A DNA stretch of 29,779 nucleotides, taken from the IMG/VR virus record IMGVR_UViG_3300034407_000717, positions 1 through 29,779 of that record. One strand, written 5' to 3'. The notes beneath the pieces were generated by a model. That model did no database searches. It was given only the letters and a program-made list of their open reading frames with translations, and was not told the origin of the DNA. Below, piece after piece: positions 16,758 to 24,332 of the stretch (positions within the stretch are counted from its first letter, which is position 1; the number at the start of each line of letters is the position of its first letter). The stretch comes from a virus. A program made the position numbers and the translations under genes.

Positions 16758-18398
16758 TTAAAATCCTAACTCGTTCATAGCTTCAGTTACACGAGCATCT
16801 TGTTCTTCACGTTCTCTTTCTTTTTGCTGTTGTTCTCCTCTTAGAACTCCTTTTTGTATTTCAGCACCACGGGGATTATACCCTTCCATCTCAAATAATT
16901 CAGAAGCGACAGGAGATGGTTCTAAACCTATAGGTGATAATGCATCTGGAAAATCAAACGGAGCTGCTTCTGTATCAAAAGCTGTTGCTCCCAATCCTGT
17001 TCCTACAATTGCAGCTACAGGTTTACCTATTCTTGTTCTTGCTATAAGATCTAATACTTTTTGTGAAAGATTTTTTGGTTTCTTTAACATGTCGTCTGTT
17101 TGTGCTCTTATCTCTGCAGCTTTTTGTTTTTTTTCTGCAGCAGATAGTTCTTTATCAGCAATATAAGCATCAGCATCAGCTTGACCCATTGCTCTTACAG
17201 ATTCCGATTGATTTAAATCTACGGTTGCAGGAGCAGACAATGCTGTTCCGGTTGCTGGTAAAGACTCTTTAAATCCTTTTGCAAGTTGTGTTGAGTAAAT
17301 TTCATCCGTTAGTAAATCTTGTGTAACTGCAATCCTAGCTGTTTTTTCTGATACGTTATCATATCCTAAATTACTTAGCAGTTGGCTTACAGAGTTTGTT
17401 CCGGTGTATGCAGCAACTTTAGCTGCTACCATATTACCAGATTGTGTTACTTTTATCTTATTTGTTCTACTTGTTACGTATCCCGCACCTTCATCTACAC
17501 CTGCTCTTCCAGTTGCTATTCTTCTTTCAGAATCTGGTGTGCTTAATTCTACATGCATAGATTCGTTTGCGTTTCTAAAATTATAAGATGTAATGTTTTC
17601 TTTTACATAAACTTCTTTGTTAGGTTTATATACTTGTACCCCATCTGGAAAAGCTATTTTTAAATTGTCATTAATAGTTTTTGTAGAACTTTTAATATCA
17701 TTAAATAGTGGCCCAGATGTACGATTACCTTTCTGTACTCGTAGTATATCTAATATGGGATCAGATAAAATTATAGTTTTTTTACCACTCTTAGTATCTG
17801 CAGCATTTATAACACCTGCACTAAAATCTATTTTTTCTATATTTAATCCATCCATATCAGAAGGTCTAAATCCGCCTAAAAACATAACTGATGCTAAATT
17901 TTTTGCTTCACCATCTAAGTTTGCAATAACAGAAGGGACTTTTTTGTAAAAATTATCTGGAAGTTCACTTATTATTTTTCTAGCACGTCTTTTGCTCCAG
18001 CCAGATGCATTTTCATAAGCTTCTTTACCAACTTCTTTTTCTAACAAAGTAGACAGGTAACCTCCACGTTGGGATAGTCCTGCACCTTCAAATACAGCAT
18101 TTAATCGTACAATAGATTTAAGAACAGAAGGTTTTCCTTTTTTTGCCAAACTCCCTGTTATAAAAATATTTTTAAGTAAGTCGCCCTGTCCTTGAACTTG
18201 ATTTGGAGTTAATTTAAGAAAAGTAGTCTTTTTTCCTTCGCCTAAATTTACAGTGTCTAAAGATAGCAATTTTTTTACAGCTGCAACTTCTGTTTTATTG
18301 TTAGGATTTTTTTTAACTTCAAGATCAAGTAGCTCATCAAATGTCATATTCATTCTATCAGCTACTGCACTTTTACCTGTAAAATCTATTTCAGCCAT
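16758..18398 (-). CDS. Tyrosine-recombinase-like protein with long C-terminal extension
   Basis: A 546-residue protein. Residues ~80-155 look like a core-binding helical domain. Residues ~160-315 fit a phage integrase catalytic domain: Arg178 in FLGGFRPSDMDGLNIEKIDF, a Lys hairpin at 203-206 (DTKSGKKT), Tyr272-x-x-Arg275 (SYNFR) where the family usually has His-x-x-Arg, Arg298 (TGRAG) where His or Trp is usual, and Tyr307 exactly nine residues later (GAGYV), as in the family's H-x8-Y spacing. Residues ~320-546 are an added tail with Ala-rich helices, a hydrophobic stretch (KPVAAIVGTGLGATAF) and a charged end. It overlaps the TerL stop (TAATG) and lies between TerL and portal. It may be a working or degenerate recombinase, or a virion protein using that fold. 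Confidence 0.6.
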   Translation of the reverse strand: MAEIDFTGKSAVADRMNMTFDELLDLEVKKNPNNKTEVAAVKKLLSLDTVNLGEGKKTTFLKLTPNQVQGQGDLLKNIFITGSLAKKGKPSVLKSIVRLNAVFEGAGLSQRGGYLSTLLEKEVGKEAYENASGWSKRRARKIISELPDNFYKKVPSVIANLDGEAKNLASVMFLGGFRPSDMDGLNIEKIDFSAGVINAADTKSGKKTIILSDPILDILRVQKGNRTSGPLFNDIKSSTKTINDNLKIAFPDGVQVYKPNKEVYVKENITSYNFRNANESMHVELSTPDSERRIATGRAGVDEGAGYVTSRTNKIKVTQSGNMVAAKVAAYTGTNSVSQLLSNLGYDNVSEKTARIAVTQDLLTDEIYSTQLAKGFKESLPATGTALSAPATVDLNQSESVRAMGQADADAYIADKELSAAEKKQKAAEIRAQTDDMLKKPKNLSQKVLDLIARTRIGKPVAAIVGTGLGATAFDTEAAPFDFPDALSPIGLEPSPVASELFEMEGYNPRGAEIQKGVLRGEQQQKEREREEQDARVTEAMNELGF

Positions 18399-20020
18399 TA
18401 GTATCCAAATACCTCATTTTCCGGCACATATCTTTGGTTTTGCCTGCTAGAATAATACGGTGTACTTGCATTGTGCAAAGATCTCACCATCATCATATAT
18501 CTCAACGCATCATATGCGTGATCGTCTGCTTTTGTATCTACATCCTCTGGATTATGCTTAGATAGAGGTAATGTAGGTAATGTTCTTACTAAATTCGTGC
18601 AATTTTCCATAATTCTTACTCTTGGTTGTCCTCTGCTGTCACAAGCTAGTCTTCTATGCACTTCTATCTTTCCTGCTAGTCTGTTTCTATCTGATGGAAT
18701 CCATCTACAGCCTTTTCTGTTCATTGTTTCCGCTATACTAGGCCCTAACCCTGTTCTATTCCAACAACTTGCATCTAATACGGATATTTGCATGTTTGGA
18801 TCGTTTCTTTCTAATTCTAGTATTAAATCACCGAGAGCTTCACCGGTTTTGTTCTTTATATACAGTTCTCTATATATCCAGATGTTGTTATCCCAGTCTA
18901 TAGCACCCCAAAGAATACAAGAAGGACTACTGTAGCCATAATCTCCGGCACGTACCCTAGCCCAACCATCAGGTGGGTCAAAGGTTTCCACCACATGTAG
19001 CGTTCTACTAAATTCTGTAAAAGCTGCCCCCTCTGCGACATCCCAGTCTCCTTCTAATAATCTTTTTCGTTCTACTTCTGGTAAGGAAAGCAACATAGCT
19101 TCGTATTGACCATCTATAGCAAGATATGGATTGTCTGTCAACCTTGCTGGTATAAATTTTTTTAGAAATAAAGGTTCACCTTCTTTAGAATGTCCCGCAG
19201 GATACCTTATTGTTTTCTGTGTGTCAAATTCCTTTGCCCAAAATGCTGATCCGGGTGGGGATGGGTCTATATACATCTTCTTTACCCACCAACCGCCTAC
19301 TCCACCGGGGTTAGCTGTGCACCTCATGTAAAGACCAAGCTGTGGATCGGTGCTTCTAAGTCTAGATCTTAGGTAATTCCACACATATGGAGTAGGATAC
19401 TGTGTTATTTCGTCTATTCCTATCCAATTAAACGCTTGTCCTTGGTATCTTGTTACGTCTCTGTCGTCATCTACGTAAGAAAACCATATTTTAGCCCCGG
19501 AAGGGAACTCCCACGTTGATTTTGCCTGTTTAAACACTGCTCCCGGCACCGCTTTCATGTACAATTGCCTACTTTTGTCTATAAGTTCGGTCAATTCTGG
19601 TAAAGTACGTCTTAAAAGTAGTCCTCTGTGGTTAGGATTGCCTACATCTCTTAAAACATCAGCAAGAAGTGCGTATGATTTACCTCCACCTGCTGCTCCA
19701 CCGTACAATACGTCTCTTTCTGGACTTTCTAAGAACTCAGCCTGTGGTCCATCGTTAGATTTAAACACAACTTCGTTCTCAGCAACGTGATTTCTTACTT
19801 TTTCTGGTAACGCTAGTAGTTCTTCTTCGGATATTGGCTCTTTTCCGTCACCTGAAAGGGCTGCATCTATTTTACTAAGGCTTTCTTGTAGTTTATTTGC
19901 CCTGTATCGTGCATTTATAGCACGTTTTGAATCTTTTTTTGCTTTTGCTTTAGCGTTGGATAACTTTGTTGATACGGCTTTACGTATCTTTTTCCTATCC
20001 AGTTTGGCTTCCGCTGCCAT
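18398..20020 (-). CDS. terL: Terminase large subunit
   Basis: A 540-residue packaging motor. The ATPase domain has Walker A GGAAGGGKS at residues 107-115 and Walker B WIGIDE at about 199-204, with the arginine-rich LLLRRTLPELTEL before it and LRCTANPGG-like MRCTANPGGVGGWW as the coupling region. The C-terminal RNase H-fold nuclease shows its acidic residues in RAGDYGYSSPS, SVLDASCW and KADDHAYDALRYMM. It would cut concatemers and pump DNA through the portal. The first ~60 residues are an unusual Lys/Ala-rich helix (KAVSTKLSNAKAKAKKDSK) that may bind DNA. The start lies 26 nt inside the preceding gene, and its stop overlaps the next start. Confidence 0.95.
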   Translation of the reverse strand: MAAEAKLDRKKIRKAVSTKLSNAKAKAKKDSKRAINARYRANKLQESLSKIDAALSGDGKEPISEEELLALPEKVRNHVAENEVVFKSNDGPQAEFLESPERDVLYGGAAGGGKSYALLADVLRDVGNPNHRGLLLRRTLPELTELIDKSRQLYMKAVPGAVFKQAKSTWEFPSGAKIWFSYVDDDRDVTRYQGQAFNWIGIDEITQYPTPYVWNYLRSRLRSTDPQLGLYMRCTANPGGVGGWWVKKMYIDPSPPGSAFWAKEFDTQKTIRYPAGHSKEGEPLFLKKFIPARLTDNPYLAIDGQYEAMLLSLPEVERKRLLEGDWDVAEGAAFTEFSRTLHVVETFDPPDGWARVRAGDYGYSSPSCILWGAIDWDNNIWIYRELYIKNKTGEALGDLILELERNDPNMQISVLDASCWNRTGLGPSIAETMNRKGCRWIPSDRNRLAGKIEVHRRLACDSRGQPRVRIMENCTNLVRTLPTLPLSKHNPEDVDTKADDHAYDALRYMMMVRSLHNASTPYYSSRQNQRYVPENEVFGY

Positions 20021-20264
20021 CTAAGTATATTCCTAACTTACTACGTTTTTTTAAACCTTCATCAGATATGTATCTATCTGTTTTTGCCAATAGCCACTGG
20101 CTTGCTTTTCTCCACCCGCAAGACTTAGCGTATGTTAATGCCTGATCTAATGCTTGTAGCTCTTCCGGTATAGGAGATAGATGTTTTTCATCCTGTGTAT
20201 CTAACACATACCCAAACGGTATAGTACTGGTTTTTCTTCTTATTTTACCATCGGCTAGTTTCAC
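19995..20264 (-). CDS. Small pre-terminase protein, possible HTH
   Basis: I choose a GTG start at 20264 because AAGGAG lies 9 nt upstream. A reading from 20306 would place this site inside the gene. The 89-residue product contains FGYVLDTQDEKHLSPIPEEL, ALTYAKSCGWRKASQWLLAK and TDRYISDEGLKKRSKL. The pattern 'A..y..s.swR..a.WL...t.R.IS..GL.kR.k' is common just upstream of TerL in marine phages and looks like a helix-turn-helix with a basic end. It could act as or with the small terminase, which is inference. It overlaps the upstream gene by 20 nt and TerL by 26 nt. Confidence 0.65.
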   Translation of the reverse strand: MKLADGKIRRKTSTIPFGYVLDTQDEKHLSPIPEELQALDQALTYAKSCGWRKASQWLLAKTDRYISDEGLKKRSKLGIYLDGSGSQTG

Positions 20265-20490
20265 GAAATAAATCTCCTTGTTTTGGTGGTTCATCGTTAT
20301 TTTCATTTAATTCATCAATCGCATCTATCTTATCTTGGTTAGAAGCAATCTCACCTATCCATTTATCCATCTCTGCTGTAAGATCAGAATGTTCTCCAAT
20401 ACCAACAGCAGAGTGTAATAGCACATCAAGATTAGCTTTAGCTATATCTATGTTAGCTTCATACTTTTTTCTTAATGCAAATAGTCTCAT
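20245..20490 (-). CDS. Small helical hypothetical protein
   Basis: An 81-residue protein, almost entirely helical by eye: LRKKYEANIDIAKANLDVLL, then SAVGIGEHSDLTAEMDKWIG, then ASNQDKIDAIDEL. I know this 'kye.ni..A..nl.vll...vgIGEHs.l..e.d..i..ia...dki..i..l' pattern from small proteins of many marine phages near the terminase. The function is unknown. The end is polar (NENNDEPPKQGDLFRETSRW). The gene starts 3 nt after the small holin-like gene and overlaps the next gene. Confidence 0.7.
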   Translation of the reverse strand: MRLFALRKKYEANIDIAKANLDVLLHSAVGIGEHSDLTAEMDKWIGEIASNQDKIDAIDELNENNDEPPKQGDLFRETSRW

Positions 20491-20493
20491 AGG

Positions 20494-20664
20494 TTAATCT
20501 TTCTTTTCGCCTACAAAGAAACCAATAGCACCTGCTGCACCACAGCAAATCATAACTACGCTTTGCCATAGATCATTTGGTACCATTATGCCTAACATAG
20601 CAAATACACCACTAAGTGCTGCATAAGATGAAGGCTCTTTAAACCTATTCATTAATTCAACCAT
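20494..20664 (-). CDS. Small holin-like membrane protein, 56 residues
   Basis: Found by reading the gap: ATG at 20664 with AAGGAG 9 nt upstream, TAA at 20494-20496. The 56 residues begin MVELMNRFKEPSSYAAL, then have two hydrophobic stretches (SGVFAMLGIMVPN, and WQSVVMICCGAAGAIGFFVG) and a charged end EKKD. 'FKEPSsyA.ls' followed by two membrane segments resembles small class-II-type phage holins and related membrane proteins. It overlaps the stop of the metallothionein-like gene by 8 nt. It is the second holin candidate in the window, so it could be an antiholin or regulator of the 3-TM holin. Confidence 0.65.
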   Translation of the reverse strand: MVELMNRFKEPSSYAALSGVFAMLGIMVPNDLWQSVVMICCGAAGAIGFFVGEKKD

Positions 20665-20812
20665 TATTATCTTCTCCTTGGTTAATAGTCATACATGCAC
20701 AAGGGTTGTCCTCTGTACACGTACAATTTTCGCAGTCGCAATTTTCACATTGGCAGGAACTATTTTTTTTAGCGTATGCAGTATCATATTTTTCATAATT
20801 TTCTGTACCCAC
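20657..20812 (-). CDS. Metallothionein-like cysteine-rich mini-protein
   Basis: A 51-residue frame seen in the gap after the coiled-coil gene. I prefer a GTG start at 20812 because GGGGGTGA lies 8 nt upstream; an in-frame GTG at 20824 is the alternative. The first 19 residues are polar and Lys/Tyr-rich. Residues 20-40 then carry eight Cys in the pattern C-x-C-x2-C-x-C-x2-C-x-C-x5-C-x-C (Cys20, 22, 25, 27, 30, 32, 38, 40). There are no aromatics in that stretch, and acidic Glu/Asp/Asn lie between. Paired CxC and CxxC motifs at this density are the hallmark of metallothioneins that bind Zn, Cu or Cd through thiolate clusters. No His is present. It overlaps the small holin-like gene by 8 nt. Confidence 0.7.
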   Translation of the reverse strand: MGTENYEKYDTAYAKKNSSCQCENCDCENCTCTEDNPCACMTINQGEDNNG

Positions 20813-20827
20813 TGAAATAGTCACCCC

Positions 20828-21442
20828 CTATTGACCAGCTAAAGGATTATCAAGAGCTCTTTGTAACATAGTTCTCAATCTGTCCTCTAACTCTTTAAGT
20901 TTTGTATCTATTACTTCTGCTCTACGGTTTGCATCCGATTCAATAGCAGTTCTTTTGCCATCAAATCTGTCAGATGCATGGTCAATTAGATCTCTCATAT
21001 CTTTTTCTATATTTCTAAGTTCTAATCTTACTTCTTGCCCAAGTGCTCTAGATCTTTTTTCTATAGCAGCAATTTGATCGTGGGCTTCGTGTATATCTGT
21101 TCTTAGGTCTGTACGAATTGTTCTTGCATCATCTTGTGCTGCACCAACTAATTCTTTTACTGCAGACATTTCTGTTTCTATATTTGTTTTTACTGAGTCT
21201 AACTCGGATTCTACTACTGTTTCTATGCCAGTAAGTTTTTCTTCTAGTACATCAAGTTTTATAGTAAAGCCAGTAAGATCAGGAGCCACGTAGCCATTTA
21301 TCTTTTCCTCCATTGCTACCCAACGAGCATAGCCCTCAAAACCAGCCCACAGGCCACCTCCAATAGTCCCAAGTAAGGGTAGTATTAATAGGAGTTTACC
21401 ACCCCTAATTTTAATTCCTTTATATTCTACCTCGTTACTCAT
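20828..21442 (-). CDS. Membrane-anchored coiled-coil protein
   Basis: I place the start at MSNEVEYKGIKIRGGK (21442), which overlaps the upstream stop as ATGAGTAA; an in-frame TTG 12 nt earlier is less likely. About 204 residues. One membrane segment (LLLILPLLGTIGGGLWAGF, residues ~17-36) is followed by a long coiled coil with regular acidic and basic heptads (KLDVLEEKLTGIETVVESEL through LKELEDRLRTMLQRALD). The topology (short inside, long helical outside, or the reverse) recalls spanin- or T-holin-like lysis accessories but has no lipobox. Its neighbours are secreted proteins and a holin-like gene, so an envelope role during lysis or entry is a reasonable inference. The family name is not known to me. 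Confidence 0.65.
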   Translation of the reverse strand: MSNEVEYKGIKIRGGKLLLILPLLGTIGGGLWAGFEGYARWVAMEEKINGYVAPDLTGFTIKLDVLEEKLTGIETVVESELDSVKTNIETEMSAVKELVGAAQDDARTIRTDLRTDIHEAHDQIAAIEKRSRALGQEVRLELRNIEKDMRDLIDHASDRFDGKRTAIESDANRRAEVIDTKLKELEDRLRTMLQRALDNPLAGQ

Positions 21443-22988
21443 ACTGTTGTCCAATCATTTTTTCTATCTGTAGATTTGATCGTACACTAATATAACTTCC
21501 TAACGGATCAGGTAAAATTGCATCAGTATAAATATCTTCTGGCACATACCATGTCGGCTGTACCTGTACCACCTGAGATTGGTACGTTATTATATTTGGT
21601 CCTAATGCGTTTACAAGAGCTAAAGTTGTAACCTGTGATACAGGATCATAACTGTTAGGTAACCCTGCTATAATTTGTTTTGCTTTTTCTTGCTTTTGTT
21701 CTTGTTTTTTTGTTGGTTTGTTCTCTGCTACTTCTTTTGGTTCTTCTTTAGCTTTTTCTTCAACCACTGGCTTTTCTTCCTGTGCCTCTTCCTGTGCTAC
21801 TTCTTTTTCTTGCGGTTCCTCATCAACTTCTTTAGCTTCCACTGTACTGCTAGTAGTTGTTTTTTCTTCTGCCTCAACTTCATTTTTAGTTTCTTCTTTA
21901 ATCTCAGGAGTTTCCATCTCAGTATTAGCAACTTCTACAGTCTCCTCTACATTTTCTGGTGTAGCCTCCTCTACAATTGGTTGTCCCACTACTTCTACAG
22001 GTTCTTGTACATCATCTACAGTAACTTCCAGTTCTTGTATTTCTGCTACCATAGTTTCTACTTCTACCATTACCTCCTGCATGGACATTTCCCCCATATC
22101 CATATCCTGAAACATACCCTCAGAGACTCCAACATTTATTGTTTCAGGCATACCCTGTTCAAAATCATCTGGCATAGACATGTCTGGCATATCTAAATCA
22201 ATCATTACCACATCGTCTATGTTTATTTCCTCAAAACTATCTTCATTTGGTAATGTTGTACTTGTATACGAATCTACAAGAGTTAGCGTTGTTTCTTCTT
22301 GTGCTTGCAATGGTTGTAGTATTTCTACCCATGTTTCTACAGCTGTGGTTATTACGTTATAATTAACTGTGTAGGCTACGTTATCAAAAAAGTAATTATT
22401 TGCTCCACCTACTCTGATAAATACTTTATCTAAATCTCCAGCAAAGTCATGTAAACCTGAATACGTTGTTGGAGTTTGATTATTCTCTAAGGTTATTGCT
22501 CCTGTATCCCACTGGAGTATGTTATCATTATAACCTTTTGTTTGAAAATACCCTGTTGTGTTTGCTTGTGAATGGTACATTTGTAGTTCCCATTCTAGTG
22601 TACCTCCATCAGATATGTGAAAATCACTTATATCTACATACTGATCAAATGTTGTTAGAGAATTTGATGTGCCCTTACCACACGTTCCGGTTCCAAAGTA
22701 GCTGCTGCAGTCTGGCATACTTGCTGATCCGATTCCTCCCCAGTCATAGTCCATATCTCCGTGCTTGGTGTTGCCCACAATACCCGTGTCTGCATGGAGG
22801 ATGTCTTCTGTGGTTTTGTTTTCCACCGTTGTAGTCGTTTGCGTAACTTCTCTAACATCGCCTTGTTCTTCTATTTCCTGTACGACAGTGTCGCCTTCTT
22901 CTAATAACTGTGCCTGACTATATGAAGAGTAATATAAGAAGAACAGAGAAGATACCAAGAGCACCCTCATCGGTAATAATTTCTTCAT
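21435..22988 (-). CDS. Secreted acidic repeat-linker protein
   Basis: A 517-residue protein with a signal peptide (MRVLLVSSLFFLYYSSYSQA within residues 1-27). Residues ~55-225 form a beta-rich domain with two Cys pairs (MPDCSSYFGTGTCGKG) and lectin-like strands (GTLEWELQMYHSQANTTGYF, FIRVGGANNYFFDNV). Residues ~240-440 are a very acidic linker of Glu, Val, Thr and Pro, later alternating Glu and Lys (EEAQEEKPVVEEKAKEEPKE). The last ~80 residues are a conserved-looking end (PTWYVPEDIYTDAILPDPLG, VRSNLQIEKMIGQQYE). It would be exported to the periplasm. Its first 71 nt lie inside the upstream gene in another frame. GGAG lies 10 nt before the start. Function unknown. Confidence 0.75.
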   Translation of the reverse strand: MKKLLPMRVLLVSSLFFLYYSSYSQAQLLEEGDTVVQEIEEQGDVREVTQTTTTVENKTTEDILHADTGIVGNTKHGDMDYDWGGIGSASMPDCSSYFGTGTCGKGTSNSLTTFDQYVDISDFHISDGGTLEWELQMYHSQANTTGYFQTKGYNDNILQWDTGAITLENNQTPTTYSGLHDFAGDLDKVFIRVGGANNYFFDNVAYTVNYNVITTAVETWVEILQPLQAQEETTLTLVDSYTSTTLPNEDSFEEINIDDVVMIDLDMPDMSMPDDFEQGMPETINVGVSEGMFQDMDMGEMSMQEVMVEVETMVAEIQELEVTVDDVQEPVEVVGQPIVEEATPENVEETVEVANTEMETPEIKEETKNEVEAEEKTTTSSTVEAKEVDEEPQEKEVAQEEAQEEKPVVEEKAKEEPKEVAENKPTKKQEQKQEKAKQIIAGLPNSYDPVSQVTTLALVNALGPNIITYQSQVVQVQPTWYVPEDIYTDAILPDPLGSYISVRSNLQIEKMIGQQYE

Positions 22989-23466
22989 TCCTTACATTCT
23001 CCTTTACCCATCGTTCATAATCGGGTCTTTTCTCAGGATTCTCTGCCCAACCTTTTGCAGCGTCTAAACCAATCTTACCAAAATATGGACACGGTGTACC
23101 TGCCATTTCCATCGCTTGGAACACTCGTGAATCCTGACAGAGCATTGCTACAGCTCCAACTTTCATTCCCATTCTGTACAAAGACCTAGATAATTTAAGT
23201 CTTTCACAGTTTAAATCCCTAACGGCACCTCCGCCAGCTAAACCTAGTATCTGTGTCTGCACCGCTGCACTCGCTGCAAAGCTACAAACATCTTGATTAT
23301 TTACCACAACCGATGGGGCATTTGCTGTGCCAACCGTTCTGTCTACCGTAGTAGTGCCAGATACCGTGCTACTCGTTGATGTCACCGTATTTGTCTGGGC
23401 CAAAGATTCTCCTTGCCCAAAACTTATGCAGGCCACCAATAAAATAGCTAACCACCATTTGTGCAT
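22918..23466 (-). CDS. Secreted protein with C-terminal membrane anchor
   Basis: A 182-residue protein with a signal peptide (MHKWWLAILLVACISFGQG, cleaved near ESLAQ), then a Ser/Thr/Val-rich stretch. A Cys-containing core follows (QDVCSFAASAAVQTQILGLA, VRDLNCERLKLSRSLYRMGM, AMLCQDSRVFQAMEMAGTPC). I know this core from marine phages as an unnamed conserved protein. The end (EGALGIFSVLLILLFI) is a membrane segment. It should sit in the periplasm attached to the inner membrane. The last 71 nt also encode the signal peptide of the next gene in another frame. The pair recalls nested spanin genes, but no lipobox is visible. Confidence 0.7.
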   Translation of the reverse strand: MHKWWLAILLVACISFGQGESLAQTNTVTSTSSTVSGTTTVDRTVGTANAPSVVVNNQDVCSFAASAAVQTQILGLAGGGAVRDLNCERLKLSRSLYRMGMKVGAVAMLCQDSRVFQAMEMAGTPCPYFGKIGLDAAKGWAENPEKRPDYERWVKENVRNEEIITDEGALGIFSVLLILLFI

Positions 23467-23468
23467 TT

Positions 23469-23888
23469 CTAATCCTCACCGTTGTCTTCCACTATGGGCA
23501 TTGCCGACTTGCTTGGCATAAGTACAATTCCATGCAGTGCCTTTACATCATGTTCTTGTTTTTCTATTTTACCAAGGCCAACCCTGTCTAATAGCGTTTG
23601 TGCTGCTTTTAGTCTGAGTTCTTGTCTAGGGTTCAACCCATCATCATTCATAGATTCTACTACCCTAGATACAGCAGTAGCCGAATTAACGGCTAGTTCT
23701 CTTTTGGATATATCTACAATTTCGTCTGCAAGGGCTTTTACAAGCCAAGTTCTAGAAGAAGGAGAGTATCCCGCTTCCTCACAGGCTGCGGATATATTGC
23801 CTTTGTTTACGAAGAGAGCATCAAGAAACTTCTTTTGTTTCTCTGTAACTTCCTTTTTCTTTTCCTGTGCTAAAAGTGCTGTACTCAC
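23469..23888 (-). CDS. Terminase small subunit-like protein
   Basis: A 139-residue protein with a GTG start overlapping the upstream stop as GTGA. The pattern TEKQKKFLDALFVNKGNISA, EEAGYSPSSRTWLVKALADEI and LRLKAAQTLLDRVGLGKIEK matches the helix-turn-helix and helical hairpin of phage small terminases, which recognise phage DNA and stimulate TerL. It is separated from TerL by seven genes, which is unusual, and another small protein (19995-20264) lies next to TerL. One of the two is presumably the true TerS. I rate this one higher because of the recognisable 'LT.kQ..FvdaL....gn...Aa..AGYs' start. Confidence 0.7.
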   Translation of the reverse strand: MSTALLAQEKKKEVTEKQKKFLDALFVNKGNISAACEEAGYSPSSRTWLVKALADEIVDISKRELAVNSATAVSRVVESMNDDGLNPRQELRLKAAQTLLDRVGLGKIEKQEHDVKALHGIVLMPSKSAMPIVEDNGED

Positions 23889-24055
23889 CCGTAAGTCTGT
23901 GCCTTTCTTATTCCGCCACCTTTAGCGTACATCTTCTTGTGGACCTTGCCACCACCCATCATTTTCTTTTTCTTTTTAGGGATAACGCCTTTAGCTATAA
24001 GAATATCCGCTTGAGTAATTTTACCGTCATCAGAGTAGTCTGGAAAATCAGCCAT
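23885..24055 (-). CDS. EF-hand-like mini-protein with basic KGG tail
   Basis: I choose ATG at 24055 (AAAGG 9 nt upstream, 8-nt overlap with the previous stop) over a GTG at 24082. The 56-residue product starts MADFPDYSDDGKITQADILI. Residues 6-17 (D-Y-S-D-D-G-K-I-T-Q-A-D) fit the 12-residue EF-hand calcium loop, with acidic or polar ligands at 1, 3, 5, 9 and 12, Gly at 6 and Ile at 8. The second half is Lys/Gly-rich (IPKKKKKMMGGGKVHKK) and ends YAKGGGIRKAQTYG. Nearly the same end closes the upstream protein. Similar DxTxDGKxTxxD plus KGG-tail proteins occur in marine phages. Function is unknown. Confidence 0.7.
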   Translation of the reverse strand: MADFPDYSDDGKITQADILIAKGVIPKKKKKMMGGGKVHKKMYAKGGGIRKAQTYG

Positions 24056-24329
24056 ATGTCTTTGCCTTTCGTATTCCGCCACCTTTAGCGTATTTTTTCA
24101 TTGCTTTACCACCGTAAGCCATCTTTTTCTTTTTAGCTTTGCCACCGTAGGCTTTCATAGTAAAAGAATCATCACCCATTATGAGTATCCCTTTTTTCTT
24201 TAAAGACTCTCTTGCTTCATTTTCATGGGCTAAAGTTATTTCTTTTATAGTAATTCCGGGATTTAAATTTATAATTTCTTTTCTAATTAAAGTGCCCCCT
24301 TGGCCTTTTCCTACTATTCTTTCTGCCAC
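24048..24329 (-). CDS. Small basic protein with repeated YGGK tail
   Basis: A 93-residue protein with a GTG start; GGAG lies 9 nt upstream, inside the end of the PqqA-like gene, so the two are coupled. Residues 1-55 are a mixed helical domain (GTLIRKEIINLNPGITIKEI, ENEARESLKKKGILIMG). The tail carries two AYGGKA(K/M)KK units and ends KKYAKGGGIRKAKTYG. The tail is shared with the next gene, at DNA level too, which points to duplication or exchange of the 3' end. Family unknown to me. Such Lys/Gly tails could bind DNA or act as a tag for packaging into the head, which is inference. Confidence 0.65.
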   Translation of the reverse strand: MAERIVGKGQGGTLIRKEIINLNPGITIKEITLAHENEARESLKKKGILIMGDDSFTMKAYGGKAKKKKMAYGGKAMKKYAKGGGIRKAKTYG

Positions 24330-24332
24330 CCT

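Noticed and set aside
16758-18398. An attachment site beside the recombinase-like gene
   Set aside because: The gene is packed between TerL and its neighbour with no spare sequence, and no tRNA-like or repeated core was seen nearby.
21675-22196. Phe/Leu-rich plus-strand frame of 173 codons and a Ser-rich one beside it
   Set aside because: Mirror of the Glu/Lys-rich linker codons of the secreted acidic protein; not a real membrane protein.
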